A stretch of 64,000 nucleotides of DNA from Polaribacter filamentus. GTDB taxonomy: Bacteria > Bacteroidota > Bacteroidia > Flavobacteriales > Flavobacteriaceae. A model generated the notes under the pieces. It did not search any database. It had not been told where the DNA came from and saw only the letters and a list, made by a program, of their open reading frames with translations. The DNA lies in the NCBI RefSeq assembly GCF_002943715.1, contig NZ_MQUA01000013.1, forward strand, positions 3,113,501 through 3,177,500, read 5' to 3'. The position numbers and the translations under genes were made by a program. Of this stretch, positions 1 through 8,420 are shown one piece after another; the stretch's first letter is position 1; each line of letters starts with the position of its first letter.

Positions 1-1
1 T

Positions 2-745
2 TTTTTTACGGTTCATGATTCAGATTATTTTTTTGATTTACTAAATATTACTTTATCACAAAAAGCAGCGAGAAAAATTGGTTTTCCTTTATCCGAAGTT
101 TTAGTAGAAAGAGAAATGATCATCGCAGACGGAACCATGAAAGCGTCTGAATTTGCGCTAAAACACGGAATTGCGATGAATATTGCTGGTGGCACACATC
201 ACGCATTTTCTAACCGTGGTGAAGCTTTTTGTATGTTAAATGATCAGGCAATTGCTGCAAAATATTTACAGAACAAAAGTTTGGCACATAAAATTCTGAT
301 TGTAGATTTAGATGTGCACCAAGGAAACGGAACCGCAGAAATTTTTCAAAATGACGCTTCTATTTTTACCTTTTCGATGCACGGAAAAAGCAATTATCCG
401 TTTGTAAAAGAAAAATCTGATTTAGATATTGCACTAGAAAATAACACAAAAGATGCTGAATATTTATCCATCTTAGAAAAAACCTTACCAAAACTCATCA
501 ACCAAGAAAAACCAGACTTTATTTATTACTTATGTGGTGTTGATGTTATTGAAACTGATAAATTAGGCAAACTTGCCTTAACCATAGAGGGTTGTAAAGA
601 ACGTGATCGATTTGTATTACAAACTTGTTTTGAGTATAAAATTCCGGTGATGTGCTCTATGGGCGGTGGATATTCTAAAGATGTAAATATTATTGTAAAT
701 GCACATGCAAATACCTTTAGAGTAGCACAAGAAATTTATTTTTAA
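2..745 (+). CDS. Histone deacetylase family protein (5' end outside window)
   Basis: Zinc-dependent amidohydrolase of the histone deacetylase/AcuC/acetylpolyamine amidohydrolase superfamily, probably cytoplasmic. The reading frame is open to the left window edge, so the N-terminus is missing; the first internal ATG at 116 is not the true start. Visible family motifs are GGTHHAF (tandem active-site histidines), DLDVHQGNGT (metal-binding Asp-x-His), the later GVDV aspartate and the C-terminal GGGYSKD glycine loop. The substrate in bacteria of this group is unknown. A 166-bp gap separates it from the next gene, which looks independently transcribed. Confidence 0.88.
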   Translation, partial: FFTVHDSDYFFDLLNITLSQKAARKIGFPLSEVLVEREMIIADGTMKASEFALKHGIAMNIAGGTHHAFSNRGEAFCMLNDQAIAAKYLQNKSLAHKILIVDLDVHQGNGTAEIFQNDASIFTFSMHGKSNYPFVKEKSDLDIALENNTKDAEYLSILEKTLPKLINQEKPDFIYYLCGVDVIETDKLGKLALTIEGCKERDRFVLQTCFEYKIPVMCSMGGGYSKDVNIIVNAHANTFRVAQEIYF

Positions 746-911
746 TGGTTTTATAAAAATAAAATAGAAGAATTTGTATATTAATAAGATGCACAAAAAA
801 ACCTCAAAATAACCAGGCAATTATCTCGTGAAAAATTTAGTTAATTTAATTAATATAAAAAATTTGTGATGTAGTTATTTGTTAATTTACAGTCTAACAA
901 AAATATAAATT

Positions 912-1370
912 ATGAAAAATTTAATAGTAGTTGCACTCTCATTGATACTGTTCTCTTGCGGTGCCTCAAAAAATGTAAGAACAAAAGAAAAGATTATTAA
1001 AGGAAATTGGACCTTAAATAAAATTGTTTACAGTAAAACTGGTGATTATAAAGTGACTATGTTTAAAGATGCTCCAAAAGAATGTTTTGAAGGTAGTTCA
1101 TGGAAGTTTGTACCAAATAACAACACAGGAACGTATACCATAAATAGCACAAATTGTGTATCTGGAGAAAGAGATTTTATTTTTGTAGTTCAAGAAATTG
1201 ATGCAGCTTCTGGATATTACGACTTTTTACTAAAACCAAAAAATAACGAAAACAAAGCTGGCTTTAGATTGCAATTAACAGAATTATCTGAAACTACAAT
1301 GCAATGGAAACAGTACTTAAATGTAGACGAAAAACAATTTATTATTAATATGAACTTTACAAAACAATAA
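912..1370 (+). CDS. Lipocalin-like lipoprotein
   Basis: 152-residue putative lipoprotein. The N-terminus has a short hydrophobic segment ending in a lipobox (LFSC, Cys16), so the mature protein should be membrane-anchored in the periplasm. The body begins with a G-N-W motif (IKGNWTLNKI) followed by alternating beta-strand-like segments, as in the lipocalin-like families common in Flavobacteriia. It lies only 5 bp before the OmpA-like gene, so the two are probably co-transcribed. No ligand can be inferred. Confidence 0.8.
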   Translation: MKNLIVVALSLILFSCGASKNVRTKEKIIKGNWTLNKIVYSKTGDYKVTMFKDAPKECFEGSSWKFVPNNNTGTYTINSTNCVSGERDFIFVVQEIDAASGYYDFLLKPKNNENKAGFRLQLTELSETTMQWKQYLNVDEKQFIINMNFTKQ

Positions 1371-1375
1371 TTAAG

Positions 1376-2083
1376 ATGAAAAATTTAATCACTAAAATAA
1401 CAATGACAACTTTAGCACTTACAATAGTGTTAAGTTTATCAAACTGTGAAGCAATAAAAAATGCAAATAACAAACAAAAAGGTGCCGTAATCGGTACTGC
1501 TGGTGGTGCACTTATTGGCGCAATATTAGGAAACAATGTAGGCAAAGGAGGAAATGGAGAATTAGGTGCTGTAATTGGCAGTGTTGTTGGTGGTGGTGCA
1601 GGTATACTTATTGGTAACAAAATGGACAAACAAGCTAAAAAGATTGAAACTGAAATCCCTGAAGCTAAAGTAGAAAGAGTTGATGACGGAATTGTAGTTA
1701 CTTTTGATGAAAATAGCGGTGTTTATTTTGACACAAACAAATCTAATATTAACACAAAGTCTCAAGAAACTTTAAACAAACTTGCTGCTGTGTTTTCAGA
1801 ATTTGCTGATACAAATATTTTAGTTGTTGGGCATACAGATAGTGCTGGTAAAAAAGAGTATAACACGACTTTATCAGAAAAAAGAGCTTTATCTGTTACC
1901 GATTATTTAATGTTTAAAGGTTTGGTTAAAAATAGATTCCAAACTTTATGGTATGGAGAAACGCAACCAAAATATGATAATGCTACTGCAGAAGGAAGAG
2001 CAAAAAACAGAAGAGTAAATGTTGCAATTGTACCAAATGATAAAATGGTAAATGATGCAAAAATAGAATCTGGAAGAAAATAA
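1376..2083 (+). CDS. OmpA family lipoprotein with glycine-zipper segment
   Basis: 235-residue envelope protein. A signal segment ends in a lipobox with Cys24 (LSNC). Residues about 35-85 form a glycine-zipper membrane region (AVIGTAGGALIGAILG, then VIGSVVGGGAGILIG). The C-terminal domain carries the OmpA peptidoglycan-binding signature (VVGHTDSAG ... LSEKRALSV ... AEGRAKNRRV). It probably links the outer membrane to peptidoglycan. It is the second gene of a pair with the lipocalin-like gene and is followed 25 bp later by a strong hairpin terminator. Confidence 0.9.
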   Translation: MKNLITKITMTTLALTIVLSLSNCEAIKNANNKQKGAVIGTAGGALIGAILGNNVGKGGNGELGAVIGSVVGGGAGILIGNKMDKQAKKIETEIPEAKVERVDDGIVVTFDENSGVYFDTNKSNINTKSQETLNKLAAVFSEFADTNILVVGHTDSAGKKEYNTTLSEKRALSVTDYLMFKGLVKNRFQTLWYGETQPKYDNATAEGRAKNRRVNVAIVPNDKMVNDAKIESGRK

Positions 2084-2108
2084 ATTCAACTATAATTAAA
2101 CAAAAAAG

Positions 2109-2134
2109 ATGCCGCACAATGCGGCATTTTTTTT
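2109..2134. terminator. Bidirectional rho-independent terminator
   Basis: An 8-bp stem ATGCCGCA/TGCGGCAT with a 3-nt loop is followed by a T8 run and preceded by an A6 run, so it can end transcription from both sides. It lies between the convergent OmpA-like gene (+) and the molybdenum hydroxylase genes (-). Confidence 0.85.
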
Positions 2135-2151
2135 GTTTAAAAAACAATTCT

Positions 2152-4305
2152 TTATCCTAAAACAGCATTCTTTTCAAGTTCTTTTGCAAAAGGCTGGCTG
2201 TATATTCTTTTTCCTAAAGCGGCATTAATTGCATTTGCAACTGCGCCTCCTGCAGGTGGTAAACCTGGTTCTCCCAAACCTGATGGCGACAAGTTGTTTT
2301 CAACAAAATGAACGACTACTTTAGGTGTTTCTAACATTCTAATTAATCTGTACGTATCAAAATTTTGAGCATTTGGTTTACCTTCATTAAAAGAAAAATC
2401 AGCAAACATGGCATGACCTATTCCGTCTATAACACCACCTTCAACCTGGTTTCTAGCTCCTGAAGGATTTATCACAACGCCGCAATCTACAGCAACCGTA
2501 ACTTTTTTAATTACAGGAAAACCATCCTCTAAAACAATATCTGCAATTTCTGCAACGTGTGTATTATGACTGTAATATGCAGAAAAACCTTGAAAAACTC
2601 CTTCTTCAGTTTTGCCCCAATTTGCTTTTTCTCTAACGAGTTTAATAGTGTCTTCCATTCTTTCTCCAGAATATTCTATTTTTTCATCCGTAGTATTTTT
2701 TATATTTTGAAGTAAATCTAAACGCAATTGAATCGTGTCTACATTTAATTCTGAGGCTAATTCGTCAAAGAAACTTTGTTCTGCAAAAGCTAAAAAGTTA
2801 GTGTAAGGTGCTCGCCAAGCACCGGTTGTAATATTACTAGTATGATTTGCTGTATCCACTTTAAAATTTGGAATACATCCCGCAGGAAAAAAGTTAGGAA
2901 TTGCGCCATACATATTTCCGTTAATTGCGGCTTCTTTTAAATAATATCCTGTTACTTTTCCATCTTTGATGGATGCTTTTATTCTGTATTTTATAGATGG
3001 TCTGTAAGTTCCTGCCGTCATATCATCTTCTCGAGAGAAAATTACTTTGATTGGTTTTTTGGCTAAACTAGAAATTTCTGCAGCTTCTAAAGCAAAGTCT
3101 CCATACAATCTTCTACCAAAACCACCACCCATTCTTGTCATTTCGCAAAAAACGTCCTCTTCTTTTCTCTCTAATAATTCTGCAACTCTACTAACCGTCC
3201 ATTGCGGAGTTTGAATTGGCCCAACTAAATGCACTTTTTCTGCCGAAACATCCGCATAAAAATTCATAGGTTCTAAACAATTGTGCGGTAAAAATGGCGA
3301 ATGATAAGTTCTCTCAATTATTTTATCAGCAGTAGCAAACGCATGACTGATATTACCATCTTCACGCCTTGTTTCAAACTTAGTACCATCTAAAATTTTG
3401 GTTAAAACTTCATTGTGTTTTTCTGTAGATTCAAAATCAGAATCTTTTATCCAAGTAGCAGAAAGGGCTTTCTTTCCTTTCATGGCTGCCCAAGTTGAAG
3501 TTGCTAAAACCGCAATTTTATCTCCAAACTTAAACACGTCAGAAACCCCATTTACAGCTTTGGCTTTAGTGTCGTCAAAACTTTCTAATTTTTGACCAAA
3601 AGCTGGCGGTCTTAAAACCGATGCATGTAGCATTCCTGCTGCTTTATAATCCAACCCAAAAAGTGGTTTTCCTGTAATAATTTTATCAATATCTACGTTT
3701 ACAATTTCTTGACCAATAATCGTAAAATCTTTAATTTCTTTTAATTTTATATTTTCAGGTACTTCTAATAGCGCGGCGGCTTTTACAACTTCTCCGTATC
3801 CTAATTTATCGCCATTTACATTTGTAATAACTCCTTTTGATACGCTACAAGTTGAAGCATCTACATTCCATTTTATAGCAGCTGCATTTACCAACATTTG
3901 TTTCGCCGTTGCACCTGTTTGTCTAAATGCATCCCAACTAGAACGTATAGACTGACTTCCGCCAGCTACTTGTCTTGTAAAATTTTTAGAATCTAACGCG
4001 CCTTGTACTACATTTACTTTACTCCAATCTGCCTCTAATTCTTCTGCTATAATCATTGGCATCGATGTTTTTACACCTTGACCAATTTCTGGATTTGGAG
4101 AAAATATGGTTACAAAACCATCATCAGAAATTTTAATAAACGCGTTAAAATCGTTAAAGTTTAAGCTTTCTATATCTACAGGCATTATTGCCCCTGGTTT
4201 GCAAGCTGTAAGTAAATTGAATCCAATTAACAACCCACCACTTGCTAAAAGCGAAGTTTTTAAGAAATTTCTTCTGCTAAAATTATCTGTTTTTTGAGAT
4301 TTCAT
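2152..4305 (-). CDS. Molybdopterin-binding subunit of a xanthine dehydrogenase family oxidoreductase (isoquinoline 1-oxidoreductase beta-like)
   Basis: 717-residue large subunit of a two-component molybdenum hydroxylase. The N-terminus has a twin-arginine motif (SRRNFL, residues 10-15), a hydrophobic stretch and a cysteine at 35 (LTAC), so it is predicted to be exported folded by Tat and perhaps lipid-anchored. Aldehyde oxidase/IorB-like segments include EIGQGVKT, MGGGFGRR and the C-terminal GLGEPGLPP loop near the proposed catalytic glutamate. The gene for the [2Fe-2S] subunit lies 86 bp upstream on the same strand. Substrate unknown; IorB-type enzymes oxidise N-heterocycles or aldehydes. 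Confidence 0.9.
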   Translation of the reverse strand: MKSQKTDNFSRRNFLKTSLLASGGLLIGFNLLTACKPGAIMPVDIESLNFNDFNAFIKISDDGFVTIFSPNPEIGQGVKTSMPMIIAEELEADWSKVNVVQGALDSKNFTRQVAGGSQSIRSSWDAFRQTGATAKQMLVNAAAIKWNVDASTCSVSKGVITNVNGDKLGYGEVVKAAALLEVPENIKLKEIKDFTIIGQEIVNVDIDKIITGKPLFGLDYKAAGMLHASVLRPPAFGQKLESFDDTKAKAVNGVSDVFKFGDKIAVLATSTWAAMKGKKALSATWIKDSDFESTEKHNEVLTKILDGTKFETRREDGNISHAFATADKIIERTYHSPFLPHNCLEPMNFYADVSAEKVHLVGPIQTPQWTVSRVAELLERKEEDVFCEMTRMGGGFGRRLYGDFALEAAEISSLAKKPIKVIFSREDDMTAGTYRPSIKYRIKASIKDGKVTGYYLKEAAINGNMYGAIPNFFPAGCIPNFKVDTANHTSNITTGAWRAPYTNFLAFAEQSFFDELASELNVDTIQLRLDLLQNIKNTTDEKIEYSGERMEDTIKLVREKANWGKTEEGVFQGFSAYYSHNTHVAEIADIVLEDGFPVIKKVTVAVDCGVVINPSGARNQVEGGVIDGIGHAMFADFSFNEGKPNAQNFDTYRLIRMLETPKVVVHFVENNLSPSGLGEPGLPPAGGAVANAINAALGKRIYSQPFAKELEKNAVLG

Positions 4306-4391
4306 TTTTAAGTAGTTTTTAGATTTCCATTCTCATGGAAAAGACATTTTTTAGGTTTCCTCTTTGTAAAACTTCTAGGAATTTTTTTTAA

Positions 4392-4853
4392 TTATGACAT
4401 TTTTTTTGCAGCAACTTTTACCGCCTTTTCAATTCTATTATAGGAAGCGCATCTGCAAATATTACCATGCATTGCTGCTCTAATTTCGTCTCTTGAAGGG
4501 TTTTTATTTTCGTCTAAAAATGCAGTTGCGGTCATAATTTGTCCTGCTTGGCAGTAGCCACATTGTGGTACATCAATCTCTTTCCAAGCCTCTTGAACAG
4601 GATGTTTACCATCTTCGGATAAACCTTCTATCGTTGTGATTTTTACATCGTCTAAAAAAGAAACTTGCATTTGGCAACTTCTTGTTGCAACACCATTAAT
4701 GTGAACAGTACAAGCGCCACATTGTGCTATTCCGCAACCAAATTTTGTCCCTACTAAATTGAGTTCATCTCTTAAAACCCACAACAAAGGGGTGTCTGCA
4801 TCTGCAGTTACAGAGCACTCTTTTCCGTTAATGTGTAAAGTGTAGTTTAGCAT
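4392..4853 (-). CDS. (2Fe-2S)-binding subunit of molybdenum hydroxylase (isoquinoline 1-oxidoreductase alpha-like)
   Basis: 153-residue electron-transfer subunit with two [2Fe-2S] domains. The N-terminal plant-ferredoxin-type cluster is held by Cys40, Cys45, Cys48 and Cys60; the C-terminal helical domain supplies Cys98, Cys101, Cys133 and Cys135 (QCGYCQ, NICRC). It has no signal peptide, so it presumably leaves the cell together with the Tat-targeted large subunit encoded just downstream. The length is typical of IorA-like subunits. No cytochrome subunit or XdhC/MocA maturation gene is adjacent. Confidence 0.92.
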   Translation of the reverse strand: MLNYTLHINGKECSVTADADTPLLWVLRDELNLVGTKFGCGIAQCGACTVHINGVATRSCQMQVSFLDDVKITTIEGLSEDGKHPVQEAWKEIDVPQCGYCQAGQIMTATAFLDENKNPSRDEIRAAMHGNICRCASYNRIEKAVKVAAKKMS

Positions 4854-5351
4854 AGAAAATCGATTTTTAAATTGATGTTGTAAGTTACAAAAAAAGTTTT
4901 GAGTTTTTTACATCTAAAAATCAACTTTTTTTATAATTTGATAAATCATTTTGATTAAAAACTCTTACTTATTGACCTTATTAACGCCTGCTGAAAACTG
5001 TTGTATATTTTAAAACACATAAGCTTCAATGTATTTATTAAACAAATTAAAGTCTCCTGAAACTATTTCTCTTTTACAAAAGAAAAAGACCAACTTAAAG
5101 TTGGTCTCTCCTCTAATTTCAATTTCATAGCATTTAGTTCTATTCCTAAGAACATCTTCGAGTAAGAGCAAATGAATGGATAGTTAAAAAACTAAAGGAT
5201 ACGGACTATTATGCAATGAAAGAAAAAGAGTTCTTTTGTTCATAATCAAAAAAATAGTGGTTTTAAAGAGAGGAAAAAAGGAACTGTTCATTACTCTAAA
5301 ATTAGTTAAAAAATATTTATTTAAGAGGCATCTATAATTATAATTTTAAAA
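4854..5351. other. Intergenic region with no supported intact gene
   Basis: About 500 bp of AT-rich sequence between the molybdenum hydroxylase genes and the IS element. It holds a minus-strand hairpin terminator near 5078-5106. It also has one short plus-strand run, 5150-5245, that reads like the end of a gene (RVRANEWIVKKLKDTDYYA, ending at a stop) but has no start and no recognised family. No other coding signal was seen. Confidence 0.5.
5078..5106 (-). terminator. Hairpin terminator, minus strand
   Basis: Stem GACCAAC/GTTGGTC (5088-5094 with 5100-5106) and a 5-nt loop. On the minus strand it is followed by a T5 run and further T-rich sequence. It would stop transcription coming from the IS side before it reaches the molybdenum hydroxylase genes. 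Confidence 0.6.
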
Positions 5352-5359
5352 TAAAATGA
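5352..5359. repeat. Target site duplication, left copy (TAAAATGA)
   Basis: TAAAATGA directly abuts the left end of the IS copy and is repeated exactly at 6318-6325. Eight bp is the usual duplication length for IS1595-family elements. Confidence 0.9.
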
Positions 5360-6317
5360 TTGAGTTATACGCTTAGCATCTGTTTTATTTGATTTTGATA
5401 TATTGGTTTACTTTCTACCATTCTATTAATCGTTTTATGAAATATGCTGGTTTTAAATTGAGAGCGATTAATTCTAAAACAAAACTCATCAAAGTATGCT
5501 TGAATATGCCATTTACTTACATGGGTTGGTATTGCTCTCAACCATGACTTAACTTGCATAATCACAATGTGTAATTGTTTGAAATTAGCACCATTATTAC
5601 TATATATTTGGTCAATGTCATACATCTCTTTTAAAGGTTGGTAACCTCTCCATTTATCAGTTACTATTTTAGCAGATGTGCTTATATGCTCTTCAAATAT
5701 CGGGGTTAATGATTTTGCAGAATAGTCTTTGATGGATCTGATATAAACTCTTTTAACTTTATTGCCATCTGTTAATTCTACTGCGATAACAGCCTTTTTC
5801 TTTTTCGTATCATAACTTCTTCCTTGTTTGCCTTCTTCTTTCCCTCCAACAGTAAATTCATCAACATGGATTAATTTCTCTAAAGGATATTTTTGACTGC
5901 TTTTCATTGCTTTACGCACTTTTTGCATGAAATACCACGCTGTTCCTTGGCGAATGCTAAAACGTTTTCCCATTTGAATACTTGAAATACTTTTACTACT
6001 TGTACTCATTTCAAAAACCACACAAAAGGCTTTTTGCAATCCAAATTTAACTTTATGAAATAAGGTGTTTGCAGTGGCGCTTTCTACGTGTTGACAGTTA
6101 TAACAATGGTATCTATAATCTACTTTTTCACAGCCTTTGGTATGACCACATTTCATACAAGTAAATCCATCTTGCCATTTTATTTTGGCTAAATACGCTT
6201 TACACGCAGCATCATTTGGTAATTCTTTTATAAAGTTTAGTATATCTTGACCTTCAAATTGTTCCATATCTCTTGTTTTAAAGGGTATAATATACAGAAA
6301 TTAAATGACTAACTCAA
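5360..6317 (-). mobile_element. IS1595-family insertion sequence, copy 1 (958 bp)
   Basis: Complete element carrying one transposase gene on the minus strand. Its ends read TTGAGTTA inward on both sides, continuing as imperfect inverted repeats (TTGAGTTATACGCTT and TTGAGTTAGTCATTT). It is flanked by a perfect 8-bp direct repeat, TAAAATGA. A second 958-bp copy lies at 57995-58952 in the opposite orientation. It sits immediately beyond the ssb terminator, so it broke no recognisable gene. Confidence 0.95.
5365..6267 (-). CDS. IS1595 family transposase (ISXO2-like), copy 1
   Basis: 300-residue transposase with an N-terminal zinc ribbon (Cys37, Cys40, Cys55, Cys58) followed by the ISXO2-like catalytic domain. 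Visible acidic motifs are HVDEFTVGGKEEG and the later TDKWRGY, consistent with a DDE-type nuclease. The stop codon lies inside the terminal inverted repeat. It differs from the copy at 58045-58947 by one residue (Met instead of Thr at position 298). Full length and apparently functional. Confidence 0.95.
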   Translation of the reverse strand: MEQFEGQDILNFIKELPNDAACKAYLAKIKWQDGFTCMKCGHTKGCEKVDYRYHCYNCQHVESATANTLFHKVKFGLQKAFCVVFEMSTSSKSISSIQMGKRFSIRQGTAWYFMQKVRKAMKSSQKYPLEKLIHVDEFTVGGKEEGKQGRSYDTKKKKAVIAVELTDGNKVKRVYIRSIKDYSAKSLTPIFEEHISTSAKIVTDKWRGYQPLKEMYDIDQIYSNNGANFKQLHIVIMQVKSWLRAIPTHVSKWHIQAYFDEFCFRINRSQFKTSIFHKTINRMVESKPIYQNQIKQMLSV

Positions 6318-6325
6318 TAAAATGA
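6318..6325. repeat. Target site duplication, right copy (TAAAATGA)
   Basis: Exact repeat of 5352-5359 directly abutting the right end of the IS, showing that both ends of this insertion are intact. Confidence 0.9.
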
Positions 6326-6327
6326 TC

Positions 6328-6360
6328 ATAAAAAAAGCATTGGTTTCATTACCAATGCTT
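6328..6360 (-). terminator. Terminator downstream of ssb
   Basis: Stem AGCATTGGT/ACCAATGCT (6336-6344 with 6351-6359) with a 6-nt loop. On the minus strand a T7 run follows. It ends ssb transcription; the IS landed just past it. Confidence 0.85.
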
Positions 6361-6384
6361 CTTTTGTTCAAAAAAGTTCTCAAA

Positions 6385-6720
6385 CTATTTTCCACCCAAC
6401 ATCAACAATTCATTACAAACAATTTCGGTAATGTATCGTTTTTCTCCTTCTTTGGTTTCGTAACTTCTTGAAGTTAGTTTGCCTTCTATAGCAACTTCAT
6501 TTCCTTTTTCTAAAAATTTTTCTATAATTTCTGCAGTTTTATTCCAAGCAACAATGTTGTGCCATTGCGTGTCTGTTACTTTTTCTCCTTGTGCATTTTT
6601 ATAATTTTCATTCGTAGCAAGAGAAAATTTTGCTAATTTTTTCCCACTTTCTAAGGTGATAATTTCTGGTTTGTTTCCTAAGTTTCCAATTAACTGTACT
6701 TTGTTTCTTAACGTACTCAT
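6385..6720 (-). CDS. ssb: Single-stranded DNA-binding protein
   Basis: 111-residue OB-fold protein. Family features are MSTLRNKVQLIGNLG at the start, SLATNENY, TQWHNIVAWNKTAE and the closing strand EGKLTSRSYETKEGEKRY. I chose the start at 6720; a longer frame reaches 6816, but that extension is hydrophobic, unlike SSB, and overlaps a promoter-like CATCTTTG at 6774-6781. The protein ends right after the OB fold without the acidic C-terminal tail of housekeeping SSB, so it is probably a secondary SSB paralogue. Confidence 0.92.
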   Translation of the reverse strand: MSTLRNKVQLIGNLGNKPEIITLESGKKLAKFSLATNENYKNAQGEKVTDTQWHNIVAWNKTAEIIEKFLEKGNEVAIEGKLTSRSYETKEGEKRYITEIVCNELLMLGGK

Positions 6721-6864
6721 AAGATAAGGTTTTAGATTATTTATAATTTTTTTGTCAATTCGTTTTGACACTGCAAAGATGAAACACAACAGTATTTTTA
6801 TTCGGTTATAAAACAATTACTTTCGGTTGTAATTATTTGTAGTCGTTTGTAAACGTTTAATTAG

Positions 6865-6872
6865 TATATTTG
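6865..6872 (+). promoter_or_regulatory. -7 element TATATTTG upstream of the HNH gene
   Basis: TATATTTG matches the Bacteroidota -7 consensus TAnnTTTG and lies 19 bp before the start codon at 6892. A TTTG at 6846-6849 could serve as the -33 element, but its 15-bp spacing is short. Confidence 0.55.
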
Positions 6873-6891
6873 AGCAAATTAAAACATTAAT

Positions 6892-7440
6892 ATGAAATCA
6901 TTTAGAAATGAAAGCTGGAAAGCTTTTGATTTAGTTGATTGCGATTTTGAAAAAGAAGAAATACTAGTATCTAATTACGGAAGAGTCCAAAAAAAGAAAA
7001 ATGGAGCCGCAGAATTTAAATTGTGGAAAAACGGCATCATTAACAAATTTGAAACCCTTTCATACCTCAACAGTAAAAAAAAAGTGCGCAGTTTTTATGT
7101 ACACAGAGCAATTGCCTTTTTATTTCTAGAAAAAAAGGAAGACGCAAAATTTGTGATTCATAAAAACCATGATTTAACAGATAACTTCATCGATAATTTA
7201 AAATGGGTGAATCAGAAAGAATTAACGGTGCACCAATTGACAAACCCAGAAAGAAGAAAAAAATTAGGTTTAAAAACGCGTGCTAAATTATCTGAAGCGA
7301 AGGTTCGAGTGATCAAGAAAAAATTATTAGACCCTAATAGAAGAACAAGATTAAGAATTATTGCAAGTCAGTTTGGAGTAACTACAATGCAATTGCATAG
7401 GATAAAATCTGGAGAGAATTGGGGGGACATTAAAGTGTAG
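6892..7440 (+). CDS. NUMOD4 / HNH-like endonuclease domain protein
   Basis: 182-residue protein. Residues about 5-60 resemble the NUMOD4 DNA-binding motif (ESWKAFDL ... VSNYGRVQ). Residues about 85-125 resemble an HNH_3 nuclease (VHRAIAFLFL, then HKNHDLTDNFIDNLKWVN). The C-terminal 55 residues are basic with a helix-turn-helix-like IIASQFGVTTMQLHRI. Such proteins are usually homing or phage nucleases, but stand-alone copies are common in flavobacterial chromosomes. It is followed 15 bp later by a zinc-ribbon gene. No flanking intron or phage genes are visible. The biological role is unknown. Confidence 0.75.
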   Translation: MKSFRNESWKAFDLVDCDFEKEEILVSNYGRVQKKKNGAAEFKLWKNGIINKFETLSYLNSKKKVRSFYVHRAIAFLFLEKKEDAKFVIHKNHDLTDNFIDNLKWVNQKELTVHQLTNPERRKKLGLKTRAKLSEAKVRVIKKKLLDPNRRTRLRIIASQFGVTTMQLHRIKSGENWGDIKV

Positions 7441-7455
7441 AAAATAAAAATAGCT

Positions 7456-7806
7456 ATGGAAAAAAGAAATTGCTTAGAATGTGAAGATCCAGTAAAGGGC
7501 AGAATCGATAAGAAATTCTGCTCTGATTATTGCAGAAATTCCTACAATAACAGCGTAAATAAAGACAGTAAAAACCTCATCAGAAATATTAATAATCGGC
7601 TGCGAAAAAATCATAAAATTTTATCAGAATTAAACACTTCCGGTAAAACAAAAGTAACCAGAACTAATTTATATGATAAAGGTTTTGATTTTCAGTTTTT
7701 TACATCCATCTACACCACTAAAACAGGAAACGCCTATTTTTATGTGTATAATGAAGGATATTTAGCACTAGAAAACGAGATTTTTTTATTGATAAAAAGA
7801 GAGTAA
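7456..7806 (+). CDS. Zinc-ribbon protein, conserved in Flavobacteriia
   Basis: 116-residue protein with an N-terminal four-cysteine zinc site (CLECEDPV ... FCSDYCRNSYNN), a shape often seen in nucleic-acid-associated proteins. The rest is basic and shows no motif I recognise. It starts 15 bp after the HNH-like gene and probably shares its transcript. Function unknown. Confidence 0.72.
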   Translation: MEKRNCLECEDPVKGRIDKKFCSDYCRNSYNNSVNKDSKNLIRNINNRLRKNHKILSELNTSGKTKVTRTNLYDKGFDFQFFTSIYTTKTGNAYFYVYNEGYLALENEIFLLIKRE

Positions 7807-7848
7807 TTAAAAATTTTAAAAAGAAAACATGCTCCCTGTTTTAAATCT

Positions 7849-8316
7849 TTATTTCCAGGTATTTCCCTTCACTTTAATAGCAGCTTTTAAAACATCTTTT
7901 TGACTTAGTTGACCTATTAATTTTCCTTTCTCAACAACAGGAAATCTTCTTCTGTGAGAACTAATAAACTTAAAAGCAGCGTCGAAAATATTCATATCTT
8001 TATCAATCGTATCAACATCTTTAACCATATATTTTCCTACAGTATTATTGGTATCTGTAGGCATATTATAATACTTGCTTTCAGAAATATGTTTGATACA
8101 ATCTGTTTCAGAAATGATACCAATTAACTCATTTTGATCACTTACAACCGGACCTCCAGAAATTTTATGTTTAATGAGCATATTTATCACATGATCTAAG
8201 GAGTCCTCTGCTTTAAAAGTAACAAGTTTTGTAGTCATATAGTCAGAAACCAAAATTTGTTCGTCATTTTTACCTTGCGATTCATCTCTTTTTCCTTGAA
8301 AGCTTTTAATTCCCAT
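7849..8316 (-). CDS. CBS domain-containing protein
   Basis: 155-residue protein made of a paired CBS (Bateman) module. The first repeat begins near VSDYMTTKLVTF and includes GGPVVSDQNELIGIISETD; the second begins near VGKYMVKDVDTI and includes RRFPVVEKGKLIGQLSQKDVL. Such pairs bind adenine nucleotides and act as sensors. There is no fused enzymatic domain, so the partner is unknown. It stands alone between a plus-strand pair and the M28 remnant. Confidence 0.88.
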   Translation of the reverse strand: MGIKSFQGKRDESQGKNDEQILVSDYMTTKLVTFKAEDSLDHVINMLIKHKISGGPVVSDQNELIGIISETDCIKHISESKYYNMPTDTNNTVGKYMVKDVDTIDKDMNIFDAAFKFISSHRRRFPVVEKGKLIGQLSQKDVLKAAIKVKGNTWK

Positions 8317-8420
8317 AATAGGTTTGTTTTAAGTTGTTTTAAATCTACAGAAAATTCTGTTTGAATCCACATTTATATAAAGTTTTTTATTTCATATATT
8401 TATGCAAACTTTTACATCAA

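Noticed and set aside
6721..6816. N-terminal extension of ssb
   Set aside because: The added residues are hydrophobic, unlike SSB, and cover a probable promoter; the start at 6720 fits the family.
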